From Megamerina dolium (lineage: Eukaryota; Arthropoda; Insecta; Diptera; Megamerinidae), in NCBI GenBank assembly GCA_963854835.1, contig OY978529.1:47115821-47179820 (forward strand): DNA of 64,000 nt. Direction: 5' to 3'. Under the pieces are notes generated by a model that was not told where the DNA came from, searched no databases, and saw only the letters and a list, made by a program, of their open reading frames with translations. Numbering within the stretch: position 1 is the first letter of the stretch; each line of letters opens with the position of its first letter. Shown here piece after piece: positions 36,026 through 48,100 of the stretch. The translations under genes were made by a program, and so were the position numbers.

Positions 36026-37186
36026 GAACGATGAGAACTAGACCCACAGCAGTTTTAGGAATAATCACAGGTGTCAATCCTCTACACCTTGTGGTCAAGA
36101 GGACAGCAGCCAGTGCAACAATAAAGCTTTCGAACTCTATTCACCTGAAAGAAGGCAACCTAAAAGGACACATTAAGATTCTAGACGTAGTCTGGAATTC
36201 ATCGGGCCTCACGGTCTTTGACAGGTTGGATAAAAAACTTGCATTCTCCAAACTCTTTGAAGTGATCATTCATGTTCGCTCAGCGTGGAGGAACAACGAA
36301 ATATTTCTAAAACAGGGCTCACAGCTATGATACACTGATGGGTCCAAAATGGAAGATGGTAGTGCGGGAGCGGAATTGCAATGGGAAAAATAGCTTCCAT
36401 TTTGCAGGCGGAGGTCCACGCCTTAGAGCTATCTGTCAGAGAATGTCTACGTAGGGACACTCGATAAACCAACATATGACAGACAACAGACAGTCAGGCA
36501 GCTCTAAAATCACTAATGAACTTCTCGTTCCAATCTAAATTGGTCTGGGGATGCTTCGAACTTCTCAATACCTTAGCAAAGAGGAACTCTGTGACTCTAA
36601 TTTGGGTACCGGGACACGAGGGCCATGCAGTCCAAGGAATGGCAGATTCACTGGCCAAAAAAGGCGCATACATTCCTTTCATAGGCCCAGGACCCTTCTG
36701 CGGGGTAAACAGTAGCTTCATGAATAACTTAATATGTGAAGAGGAAGAAAGTAGTCTAACTGATTACTGGAGAGCCCAAACAGACATGCGGTATTCGAAA
36801 TGATTCATTGATCCTGGACACATTAAGGTAGATGCTATCTTGAACCTCAGCAGAAAAGACATCAAACTCTACACTGAACAATTAACAGGTCATTGTAAAC
36901 TTAATTATCACATGATGAAAATGGGTGTGGTTAACAACGACCTCTGTCGACTCTGTCTTGAAGAGCAGAAAACAGCAGAACATGTTCTTTGCAATTGCCC
37001 AGCTGTGGCTAGACGCAGACTAAACTACCTAGGCAGTGGTTTCATAGTTCCCAGGTGCCCAGTTAAAAGCAATCTCACAACAGAAACAAGACTTATAAAT
37101 AGTCTTGATATCTAGCTAGCTAGCTAGGGAATAAGGCTGCACAAAAGATCTTCAGGTCGCGGTGCTTCATGGTCTTAATTAATCAT
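36026..37186 (+). mobile_element. RNase-H-encoding LINE, 5'-truncated, with exact target duplication
   Basis: A 13-bp exact duplication, TAATCACTGAAAT, flanks the insert (36013-36025 and 37187-37199). The first frame (36031-36327) is the end of reverse transcriptase and linker (TAVLGIITGVNPLHLVV). A broken RNase H follows: YTDGSKMEDGSAG with a stop, then after frameshifts WVPGHEGHAVQGMADSLAKK (36600-36660). The C-terminal region (36840-37112) has CRLCLEEQKTAEHVLCNCP, the Cys-His string of these proteins. Several stops and shifts make it dead. The 3' end lacks the GGTATCACAATGG tail of the 4206/52585 family, so it is another LINE of the same broad type. Confidence 0.88.
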
Positions 37187-37446
37187 TAATCACTGAAATT
37201 ACAGATTTAGGGTAATTAGACTATACCACCGTGAGTGAGTGAGAGAACGATTCACTAGGAATTAATCACTCCTTTAGGTTACCTAACCATTGCTGCGTTT
37301 TTCACGCAGAGCGTAAGGATAGACGTAGCTCTCTCCACGATAGATATAGGGAGATATTGGAATGCTCTCCGATAACTAGGCTGCTATAAAATCACTAGGA
37401 TCGCGTGATTCACTGTCGCAAATGTTTTGATAAAATGTCTGAGCAA

Positions 37447-37490
37447 CTTAAATGGGTGCCGGATCACTCTGACGTTCCAGGGTATAAAAG
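37447..37490 (+). mobile_element. Scrap of an RNase H domain
   Basis: It reads LKWVPDHSDVPGYK, close to the WVPGHxxxxGNE motif of LINE RNase H. The surrounding 37200-37446 is GC-richer and probably belongs to the same remnant. Confidence 0.4.
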
Positions 37491-39457
37491 TAATATCAAT
37501 ACGTTCAATATAAGAACCAGAAATTTTATTTGTGAATTGTTATATTTAATATTAATCGTCGTGATTATGTACAAAAAAAAATTTAATTTTGTAATCCGTC
37601 TGTACTTCATTATATTTTTTAACTAGTTCACCGGTTTTCGGTATTCTTTTTTCACATCTTCATAAATAATATTGTATTCCTTTAACTAATAAGGCATATT
37701 ATGATGGATGAAGTATGACCTTTTGAAACGCTATATATCCTTATATCGTACAATCATAAAATAGAACCACAAAGATCATATCGTCTTTGTCTCTCTCTCT
37801 CTCTTCTTTTATTTGTGCAGATGTTACTTTGCCACGCTTTAAATTACCTACAAGATTTATTTGCTTAAATATTCAACAAAGCTGTAGAAGTTAGTAAAAG
37901 AGATGAAAATCACAAATATATTCTGAATCGTTTGCATAGTCGTAAACGAAATTCGATTTTTTCGTTGGTTTAGCTCCAAAAAAAAATTGTTGGTGTTTCT
38001 TAGCTACAAGTTTCAACTTGCAAGCTGAAGAAATAATTGGGTACACTGTATCATAATTTGTAGCAGATGTTAATTTGTTTCTGGCTCATAAGAATGAAAT
38101 TTTCCAGCGTAAGATTTTCATTTATGCAGTGTAAACGATGCACACAATACATACCATATGTATGTAGGAACACTTGAGAGTTCAATTGAAATATGTATTG
38201 TACAAATTCATATATTTGATTATATTTTCTCAAATTCTGTGTGACAGTGTTTGAACATACATATTCATTCACATGCTTAGCGATAGTGAGATTTTGCCAC
38301 CTACAATGTTTCTCACGAATTTCTTCATTAAATCGTGCAAACTCGAAAGGACTCAAATGAGGATAGAACGTGTCATCAACAATGCTTATGATTTCATTAT
38401 TTTTTTATTTTTTTTTATTTACCTTTTGTCTCAATTTTTGTTGTTTTTGATAAATTTAGGTAGGTAAATGTAGGTAGAGATATGCTTCCTGAACCTATCA
38501 TTCGGTGTTTGTATTATTTTTTTTGCTCCGTATGTGATCTCTCTTCTGTTTCCTTTTTTGGTTTTTATTATTATCTCAAATCTCAATTTTCAAATTTCAC
38601 CATCTCGTCGGCACTGTCATTTGAAACCCATTCACCTTTTGGTTGTATTCTTACCTTAATTCGATTCCTTGCGATTGTACATATTTCCGTTGCACATACT
38701 CCTCGTACATATTTGTGCAGTCGAAAGGTGCAGTCTGTTTTTCTAATCTTCATTTGTTACAATGCGTCCGTCATGCACTAACTAAATACGTAGAGAGGGT
38801 GCTTTTTCTAGAGTGTTGTAATTTCCAATAGCAATTAAATATCAGAAAGTCTATCATACACGAGCGTCTTCTAGATTCGGAAAGATTTACTATTTTTCTG
38901 TAAGATCTTCGTCTACGTTCTTAAACATTCATTCGGACTACATCAAACCGATCGGGGACAACCCAGCGATGTTAGACGACCGAGAGTATTGCCTTGTGCA
39001 TTTTACGCCGATACAAAAACAGATAACTCAGCAAATCAAGAATAGATTTCGATATACAAACACGCAAATCGATATCATGCACTTGCACAGACGGCAGAAG
39101 GGTTTTTGCTTGTTTCCCCTTACTTTGGACGAAAATTTTATTTCGTTAAATAAACCTGTCAACGCAAAGGAACCCGCAATAATTCGCACCCGTACATAGT
39201 TCTACTCATAAATATATGAATTCAATCGCATAATACCTTCATATTCGATTCACTATCATTTGCAAGTTAGAGGTCTGGAAGAGGCATATTTTTGAATTAG
39301 GGATAACAAACGGGAGACAATATGAAATTCCAAAACGTCTCTAACTAGCATAGCATTAAAATAAAATTTTGTTGTTTCAAGCGTTTCTTTATTTAAATGT
39401 AAGTTGTTTCCAGCCCAACTCATTTTTCGCAATACATTTTTTATAGGCTCTAAAGGA
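37491..39457. other. Gene-free stretch
   Basis: AT-rich. One open frame, 38969-39196 on the plus strand (begins MLDDREYCLVHFTPIQKQIT), has mixed codon use but no domain and no splice partners; it is left as unassigned. Confidence 0.3.
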
Positions 39458-39540
39458 CCCGTTGACCGTACTTGTCTTCCTGAAGTGTTCTGTGTTAAAT
39501 TTTGGACAGTATTTTCTAGGAGCCTACTTATATAAACTAT
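39458..39540 (-). mobile_element. SINE 3' fragment, copy f (reverse strand)
   Basis: GACCCGTTGACCGTACTTGTC, then GTTAAATTTTGGACAGTATT and AGGAGCCTACTTATATAAAC, matches the tail and body of copy h at 51341. This shows the normal SINE 3' end (GACCAACGGGGTC type). Confidence 0.6.
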
Positions 39541-39702
39541 ATATATTTACTAAAGCAGAATATACTTGCGAGTTTGTCACTCTATATATTCTTAAATGGT
39601 TTAAATATCCCAATCATCGTTGGCGGTCATTAATAAATAGCACAAACAGATGGGATCACCCTGTGGAACCTCTGTGTCATTTGAAAAATTATTACGATAC
39701 TC

Positions 39703-40515
39703 TAAAAGTTGGGAACGGCCCTTCGGGGAGGTTTTCGTGGTGGCTGAGGTAACCCAAACAACACACGGGTAGAGTATTCTACGTCACAAGGCGTGGGTAC
39801 TCGATGTGGAGTTGCATTGCAACCAGGGTGCTGACCCCTTAGATCAGAAGAGGTTTTAGATGGGCCTCGATCCAAACCAAGGAGGGTAGTATGTCCATTT
39901 AACGTGCCCCAATTGGTACCGTAGGAACCTGGAGGTTGGTTTCTAATTTTTCAATCTTACGGGGCGCTTATCAACACTGAGATAAGGCCATCAGGCAGGT
40001 GCTCACGATAAACACAGCTATTTCAATGATACTCTAAAAGGTCACGGCCATCAGTCCGGAGCCGAATGGGGCTGAAACTGGTAGCAGCTTCGGCTACGAA
40101 GTCTTACCAAAAGACTTTAAATTTGGTATCACGGGTGATCAGGTTGGTATCCCTTCAACCTGATCGTTGGGAACGGCCCTTCGGCGGAGATTTTCGTGGT
40201 GGTTGTGGTAACCTAAAGAACAAGCGGGTAGAGTATTCCATGTCAAAGGCGTGAAGTACACTATGCAACCAAGGTGCTAACTCCTTAGATCAGAAACGGT
40301 TTTAGTTAGGCCTCGATCCCCACCAAGGAGGGTAGTACGGCCAGTCAACGTGCCCCAATTGGTACCGCAGGAACCTGGAGGTTGGTTTCTGATTTGCCAA
40401 ACCTCCAGGGCGCTTATCAACGTTTCAAATTGATACATACACTTTGTGCGTCGTGAGATTAGGCCATCAGGCAGGTGCTCAACACTACTCAATTGTTGTT
40501 GATACTCTAAAAGGG
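39703..40515. repeat. Duplicated unclassified repeat, units of about 335-355 bp
   Basis: Unit A (39703-40038) and unit B (40160-40515) both start at TTGGGAACGGCCCTTCGG and end at GATACTCTAAAAGG, and share long blocks such as GGTAGAGTATTC, AGATCAGAA, AAGGAGGGTAGTA, GTGCCCCAATTGGTACCG and GAACCTGGAGGTTGGTTTCT. A 120-bp spacer lies between. They are much richer in G+C than the flanks and lack an open frame. After unit B a (AATA)n tail at 40559-40577 suggests retroposition. They may be untranslated parts of a LINE or tandem promoter monomers; the family is unknown. Confidence 0.7.
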
Positions 40516-40577
40516 CACCCTTTTTAATAGCTGGCGTTCATCTGCACTCAGATCCCATGAATAAATAAATAAATAAT

Positions 40578-42493
40578 CATTCTCATCATCCATCTTCAAA
40601 AGAAACGAAAAAAGAAAAACGAGGAGATCTTGAAAAATCCTGATTAAGTGAATTATTATGCCTAGTTTGCTTCAAAACCCGAATTTTGTAAATACACATT
40701 CCATGCAACTGCTTGCCTCTGTTTACTGGTGGTTGATGGTTCCATTGTTGATGGTGCTGCTTCATAACAAACATACATACAAAATAAGTATGTACATATT
40801 TATGTGCTTGGGTTTGATTTGACATGCTGCGCATGTTGACCGTATGTATCTATTCACCGATGACCGGCATTCATGCTCATGTGCAACTATGTATCTTGTT
40901 GGTATGTTGTTATATATTAGGGTTCTCTTTTGTTCTTATCCTATGTTGGTATCCGTGATGTTTGCTCTTAGTCTAATCAGTGTTTATAATTATTTTTGAT
41001 GATTGTGTTGCTGTTGCTATTACTGTTACAGGGCGTGAGTGTTGTACCGCCACTGCTGATTGGTACCTACACATACATACATATTGTCCTACCTGCATTT
41101 TTAATACAATGTGTTCAAATGTATTGTGGCATGTGTATACTGCATTCCAATAAATAATTGGTTGAAATTGAATGGCGTGAGTAGTACATACGTGTACGAC
41201 TGTAGTAAATTGGTGCTACCATTTGGTGGTTTAATACATTAATTCATTATCATTAATATATAGGAATACTTGATGAAACAGTTGATTGAAGTACCTGCTA
41301 TTTATTGCAATTATTTAATTTCCACGTTAGGAGCAAAATCTAGGCGTCTAGTGTCAGAACGATAATCGACAGATTGAAATCGTAATTACGAGATACGACT
41401 ACGAGTTGTATTCTCAAAATTCGAATATATTTGAGAATAGAAATACAAAATATGAAATATTTATTTATATGTTTGCATTGCGAAAACATGTTTCGAGTCT
41501 CTAGTCATGCCTTGAAGTTATTTTTGCCTAAAAAAGTGCTATTCAATTGGTTCCACTTTAACCTCAGTTAGTTAAAGAATGAGTTGGGAAGTATCTAAGA
41601 ATTTAAAATTATAATTAAGTATTAAATTTCCCGAAACACAAAGCTTGTAGCGTCTTTTAAGCAGTTGAAGAATTTATGCGCTTGAAGGAATTCTCTGATA
41701 CGGAATAAATTTCTCAATAGACGCGTTGCGCATGCGCCAGTGCCAGTCCATAGATTACTGCAAATAAGTTGTCTATGACCACAAGTGTATGAGTTTTTTT
41801 TTTTAATTTTCGCATTATTATTTATATGCCGTAGTACATGTTATATGATTAATTTTTTTTCTGCGCTACATCTACTTATTACATAGCTCACTCATTCTCG
41901 GAATTATATAGGTACGTACCTTCCTATATTGCGCAAACAATTTTGTTGCACATTTGTCAAGAATTACCAGCGAAAGAATCAGTTGTTACATAGTTACATT
42001 GCTTGGCGCGTGCTATGAATGTAACAATGTTAAAGACCATTCAACAAGAGAGAAAGTATCGAGATGTTGCTTATTTAATTTGCTCAAGCATATCAAAAGA
42101 TGATTGGTGGTTTAGAAGCCTTTGCAATTGCACAGGTACATATGAGCACATTCTTTCATTCATATGTTGCAATTAATAATGCAACAAGTAGCAGCAAAAA
42201 TATTGTTGAAGAACATTGAAAAAAATGAGACTTGTGAATTTTATCATTTACTACAAATAAACTAGCAAATAAAAATGCGCAGTAATAGCACAGCAAAGGA
42301 GAAACAAAGCAAGCAATTGGTTTCGGAAATATCGAAACTTGGACACTACACTGAAAGCTATAATTCGAAAACAAACTTTGAAATGGGTGGTAGATATCGT
42401 TTCCATTCGATTATGTCCATCCTAATAATCTATTTTTTTTTATAAAAATATTCTTAGCATTTCTATAGCAAGTTTCAGCTCGTTGCAGTTGTA
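40578..42493. other. Gene-free stretch
   Basis: AT-rich with simple TACATACATA sequence. Nothing was recognised. Confidence 0.4.
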
Positions 42494-42613
42494 TTTACAT
42501 GTTGTTGTTGTTGTAGCAGCAGGAATGCGCAACTGTTAATTGGTGCCATTATTGGCAACGGCGTTGTTGTTTGCGACGGTGTTGTTGTTGATGTCAGTGA
42601 TGCCGTTGGCATA

Positions 42614-44264
42614 CAGTGGCTCACAGCTTATTTCGTACAGTGTATATATTTTTATGTACATGGCTGTAACATCGAAACTAAAAAACTTATCGATAAGTTT
42701 TGAATGTAGATGTCTGTGTATGTGTTTAGTAAACCTAATAAGAAAACGGGGAACCCCAAAAATTTTTCTTTTTGTTATGCAAGAGAGAAAAACTATTGAT
42801 CAGCTGATTTTCAGCTCACATCTTATTTCGTACACAAACTTCAATGTAAGTAAGTTTCATTCTGCCGCGCAGTTACAAAGTTTTTTTGAATTGTATGAGT
42901 TTTTGGACCTTTTTAACTATTATAACAATTTTTATTATTATTATTTTAAATAGTTAAAGTGCTGTAAATTAAACATTTAGCTTTATGGGTCATCGTACAA
43001 CGATGGAACAGCGTAAACTGGTAATTAACCATTTTAGGAAAGGTCAGAGTGTGCGAAAAATTGCTGAAATGACAAATTTAAGTGCCTCAACTGTCCAATA
43101 CATCATTCAACGCTTCGTTCGCGAAAATCGGTTGGAGAACAAGGGCAGAGAAGCACCTAATAAGATTTTCAACGCATCAGACGAGCGTTATATTGTACGA
43201 AAAATTAAGAAAAATCCAAAGTTATCCGCTCCGAAGTTGGCTGCAGAGGTTCAGCGTGAAATAGGAAAATCATCCAGTGCTGAAACTGTCCGACGTGTGC
43301 TGCGCAATCATGACTTGAACGGTCGAGTAGCCCGAAAGAAACCATTCATTTCGAAAATGAATATACAACGCCGACTTGACTTCGCCAAAGAGCATATTAT
43401 TAATACTCCTGCGTTCTGGAATACCGTTATTTTCGCGGATGAGTCTAAGTTTAATATTTTTGGATCGGACGGAATGTCATATGTTTGGCGTAAAGCTAAT
43501 ACCGAGCTAAACAAGCAGAACCTTAAGCCCACAGTGAAGCATGGTGGCGGTAGCGTGATGGTTTGGGCCTGTATGTCAGCAGCCGGAGTAGGTGAATTGG
43601 TTTTTATTGAGGGAACAATGGACAAAATGAAGTACCTCGAGATTCTGAAAAACAATTTACTTCAAAGTGCAGACAAACTGGGTTTGCGGGAAGAATTTCG
43701 GTATTACCAAGATAATGACCCAAAACATAAATCTGGGATTGTGCAATCTTGGCTTATTTGAACTGCTCACACTTGATGTCTCCACCACCACAGTCACCTG
43801 ACATGAATGTGATTGAAAATCTTTAGTCTATTTTGGACAATAAAATAAGAACACACAAGATTTCTAATAAGCAAGACCTAAAGAAGGTACTGATGGAGGA
43901 ATGGAAAAAAATCACACCAGACATCACTCAAAAATTGGTGGATTCAATGCCAAGTAGACTCCAGGCTGTCATTAACGCTAAGGGATGTCATACTAAATAT
44001 TAAAATCAACTTACTTTGTTTTTAGTTTGAACTTAAAGAGACTGTACGAAATAAGCTGTGACATGAATTTTCCTATTTTTTTCTTATTTTATTTTTTTAT
44101 AGTGTCAAACACTAAAATTTTGAAAAAGTAAATTTTGGAAAATAAAAAACAAACCTTCCTTTCAAAAATGGCATTTATATTTTGTTCAAATTTTTGCTAT
44201 ATTAGGAATTACGACTGCAGCAATTTTTAAACTGTCACTGTACGAAATAAGCTGGGAGCCACTG
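42614..44264 (+). mobile_element. Tc1-family transposon with IR/DR ends
   Basis: Terminal repeats of 29 bp match at 28 positions (CAGTGGCTC(A/C)CAGCTTATTTC at 42614-42642 and its inverse at 44236-44264), and TA flanks both ends. A second, inner copy of the motif lies about 200 bp inside each end (42812-42834, and inverted at 44044-44062), the IR/DR arrangement known from Minos, Bari-like and other Tc1 elements. Total length is 1651 bp, typical of a full-length Tc1 element. Confidence 0.92.
42985..44003 (+). pseudogene. Tc1 transposase, DD34E, one frameshift and one stop
   Basis: ATG 42985 opens a paired-like helix-turn-helix region (GHRTTMEQRKLVINHFRKGQ, SVRKIAEMTNLSASTVQYII) followed by a second DNA-binding part and the catalytic domain: FADESKFN (first Asp), HGGGSVMVWACMS, YYQDNDPKHKSG (second Asp). 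The frame is lost near 43755, giving a stop at 43759. It resumes in another frame with PPPQSPDMNVIENL (catalytic Glu of the DD34E triad) and meets a TAG at about 43826 directly after that motif, then stays open to TAA 44001. Two simple lesions in an otherwise full-length gene suggest a young copy. Confidence 0.9.
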
Positions 44265-44690
44265 TAGGTGCTGTTGTCATTTACTCCCTCATGCAGCGGC
44301 AAATTGAGGAAGTTTGCAACATCATGTTGGGCCGTCCACAGTGCCTTAACGCACAGGTCCGTAGGATTTGCAGCACATGCGAAGTGGTGTTCCACAATGT
44401 GCGGACCAGAACCACAATGTGGGCAAATTTCCGGAACCTCGGGATCCAAGCGAGCTCGATAATACGCCAGCATGCGGGACTAGCCAGATCTAAGCTGTGC
44501 GAGAGTGGTTCTGGTCGCCGCTCCCTCACCGATATGAGCGGCGGACGGCCTCTCAGCACAATGTTGTCCTGGACACTAGTCACCTCCTCCACCATCTTGG
44601 TGTGGACAGATCTCAACGCCAACCAGTAGTCCGCTGGGTCGTTTGTAATGATGTCCGCCAGTTCCTCGATATAACGCTGCACATTCTTAA

Positions 44691-45180
44691 TGTTTAGAAA
44701 GAGGAAATATTCACGTGGGTGGATAAATCTGAAAAATATGCTGGATGAGAGAGCAATTCGGCGTCGAATCGATCCAATCGATCGATCGTGTCTGCATAAT
44801 ATGCACCAGTGATCATTTTACCCTTTACAATGTAATCGACGTGAATGATACAGCGCGTATTCTAAAAAAATTGTTGTCTAACAGATCCACCTTGAATATT
44901 TTCGTCATCGATTCACCACAAACAGACCATTGCGAAGAATTCATGTTTCATCACGGTTACGAAACGTCGCAAAAACTCGTACGAATAGCAATTGAACATC
45001 GAAGTTTGAACTGGTCAACGATGGTGTTTGTTGTAAATTGTGAGCAAACGCGGTAGCCTTTTCAAGCAGCACACCTTCACTCAGCGATCGTTGATCATAT
45101 CGAATGTGGTGACCTCAGTTGGACGACCAGAACTTTCGGCGTCACTTGTGCTGGTGAAATTGAGTAAACCAGTGGTTCCA
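44691..45180 (-). mobile_element. Mariner remnant (reverse strand)
   Basis: Minus-strand pieces in order: SSGRPTEVTTFDMIND (N-terminal linker region, near 45090-45150), DYIVKGKMITGAYYADTIDR followed by LDRFDAEL (central domain, 44760-44840), then HPAYFSDL (third catalytic region, about 44720). Stops and deletions are frequent. It directly borders the jockey-like LINE at 44690. Confidence 0.65.
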
Positions 45181-48100
45181 ATCGATTATGAACTTATTGA
45201 AATCTAACGTAGTCAGCCCTAGCCTAAAATAAATCATGCCTTTATTAATTATGTACTTGTCGTCATTAGTTCAGATTGTTTGAAGTCCTTTTTGTTGAAT
45301 TGCAACAATTACAACGATTTGATTCTTGCTCATTAGGATACTATAGAGTAATTCATTAGCTATCATATGGCAAAGAATATGTGAACATTTTCAACACTTG
45401 AATAATTTTGCATTTAACTTTAACACTAACTATAACTAACTATAGAAGTGTGTAAGTGCTACAACAATGCAACATTTCTTTTAAATTTTGATATTCTGTG
45501 AGGATTAAGCATTTATTATTTTTCAACATAAAATTAAGTAGGTACGATATGCATTGCATTTGCAAGTTGTCAAGTCGGGCATGCCACATGAAAAAATCAT
45601 GATAACTCTAACATAAAACTCTTTCGATTTTTTAGCATGCAATTACACTAGCGTGTAAAGATAATGATGAAGGTGAAAGCATTATCACTCACGACTTTTC
45701 TTGAGTACATTTATTTCACTTTATTTTGTCGTTTGTCCCATTTCCCGGCGTCATTGGGTTTGACATTTGTCACCAGCGTTGCTAATCTTCTTAACAAATC
45801 CCTTAGTTTAGCTTGCGTGCTGTATTGTACTTCTTTTCATAAATGAACTGTTCGTTGCGCTATTACTACCTATAAAATTCCCGTTACATTCTTGCATGTA
45901 AATGTGTTGTTTTATAGTTTTACTTTTACTGAGCTCAACTTGACAAAACAAAAAAAAAAAAAAAAACACTTGCTTCTTGCAATCAAATTTATTACTATTT
46001 TTCCTGTAGTTTTATGAAGGTAATACGCGCAGTACTTCCATTTATATGATCGTTTTGCTTCAATTTATTGCATTATGATAATTTATGCGTCTTGAGTAGT
46101 AGTTTGTAATATCTGCTATAATTTTATTTTCAAATAATTTCAAAAATGTATTATTGTTTTTGACTGATGCGACAATATTTATAAATTTGAATTGATTAAT
46201 CACGAAAAAGCTTCTTCAAGAGCTTTGAGACAAAGTTTAGAAAATCGAAAAGTGGGAAAAACTGGGAATGTGAATAAAAATTGTAGCACAATAATTATTA
46301 TAATTATAATTAGTGATAATTATTATTTATTAATTTTATTGACAATTGTTGACAGCTTGAGTATTTTTATTTTCAAATTTATTAGAATAAATAAATATTG
46401 TATGAGCAGCATATCTGGGTCGCATTGATAACATCATTCACCTTAGCCACAAAAATAATAATCAAAATTAGAATTAATTAAAAAACAAAAAAAATCATTA
46501 TAAAGATAAAGTGCGTAAAGCAGAAGAATAGTCCGTTGCCATTATACGAGTCGAGTACACATACAAACTCGTACGTACGTTCATAATATTTCTCGCGACC
46601 TGCTGTTATTTACCTTCGAAATACGTGCACAATGGCAATAGTGGCATCACCATGTGGCACAGTCAGTAATCGATTGCAACTGGAAACACCACCAGTAGTG
46701 CGTTGCCATTAATATGTATACACACAGTATTGATTGACGCTATTTTTATTTTTATCACCTTTATTTTCACTTTGTACGAGTATTTTATCGCACATAGGCA
46801 ACATCAGAACAATACTGCTTTAATCGATCAATCCTCTTAGTTTTACACACACACACACACACATATTGACTGTTATTGCCGTTTTTTTTCCCCATTTGTG
46901 TTTCGAATTGGATTTTTCCTCTAGCTGTATCTTGCTGTATTTGATTTTCCACTATATTATTGTACCTACTGCTGTATGAAATATGCAAGACATGCGGCAG
47001 TCTCATGAAATGCATCTGTCTTGTATTTCATTGAAGATGCAAGCACAACTAGTTAATTTTATTCAAGAAGAAATTTTTAAATTATACACATAGTATTTGA
47101 AATCCCAGATTTTTATAAATTTTATAACGCTGAAACACAATACTACACAAATGATGTGTGTAGAATGTGACTAAAGGCAAACCAATAGGCATATGCAGAG
47201 AATGAAAGAAATTTGTGGCATGTGCCATTTACATATCAAATACGAGTACATTTGGGTTGGGTCAAAAGTATCGTGCAGTATTATCTCAGCATAGCATTGA
47301 TGCACCATATCTGCAGAACTATTGATTGCTCTGCACTGAGGTAGAGACATTGGCAAAACTAGCTGCTCTGTTTCAATTCCCACACATGCTACATAACATA
47401 TTCTAGATTGGAAAACAATGCGATTCTAATTCGCCTAAATACTGTTTATTTTATTCACCACTATACCAATATCATTCATTCGCTTATGATGTAATAATAA
47501 CTAGGCGGAGTACCAGCTATGTATCGTAAGTAGGTTAAAGTAGTATGTTTTTGTTTTTCTTTACAACAAACAAATATAGACGTCGAGTGATATATCGACC
47601 TTTTCCTTAAATGACTGCATCTTGTCATTTATGCAAATATAAATGCAATTGTTTGGTATATAAAAAATGATTTTATTAATATTGTTCATATAATTAATTA
47701 AATAAAAGTTGACATTAAACATGTCAAGCTTTTTTTTGGACATTTATAAATGGTCTTATTCATAAAACGTATGTGAACTACTTTTATAAAGCTCTATAAA
47801 TTAAATTTCCTATACTACAATAATTCTATCGCAAAAAGCAATAGTCGCTTAAGTCAAATTTATGAATTTTATAGGAGAACGTTTTTAAATTTCGGAGCGA
47901 AAACGATAAATCAACAAATACTCCATCAGTTGGATAATAACAAGAATTACTTATTAATAAAAATTGTAATTTCGGTTCTTTCTTCTTCGAAAGGAAATGA
48001 GTTTAAATAAATATAATTTTTTGTTTTGTTTTTCTTGATTATCTCAAAATGATTAAATTCGAACTTTACGAAAATTGTATACAATATGTAATAAAATACG

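Larger units (their letters stand above)
42494..44690 (-). mobile_element. Jockey-like LINE 3' part, interrupted by a Tc1 element
   Basis: The LINE lies in two pieces on the minus strand: 44690-44265 and 42613-42494. The first encodes the C-terminal region of ORF2 (NDPADYWLALRSVHTKMVEE, NIVLRGRPPLISV, then after a frameshift near 44475 CPHCGSGPHIVEHHFAC, AANPTDL and NFLNLPLHEG), the tail domain of jockey-clade elements. The second carries the last codons and the 3' UTR, ending GCTGCTACAACAACAACAAC. The Tc1 at 42614-44264 sits between them. Homology to the LINE at 59599-60600 is clear. Copies without the Tc1 should exist elsewhere. Confidence 0.8.
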
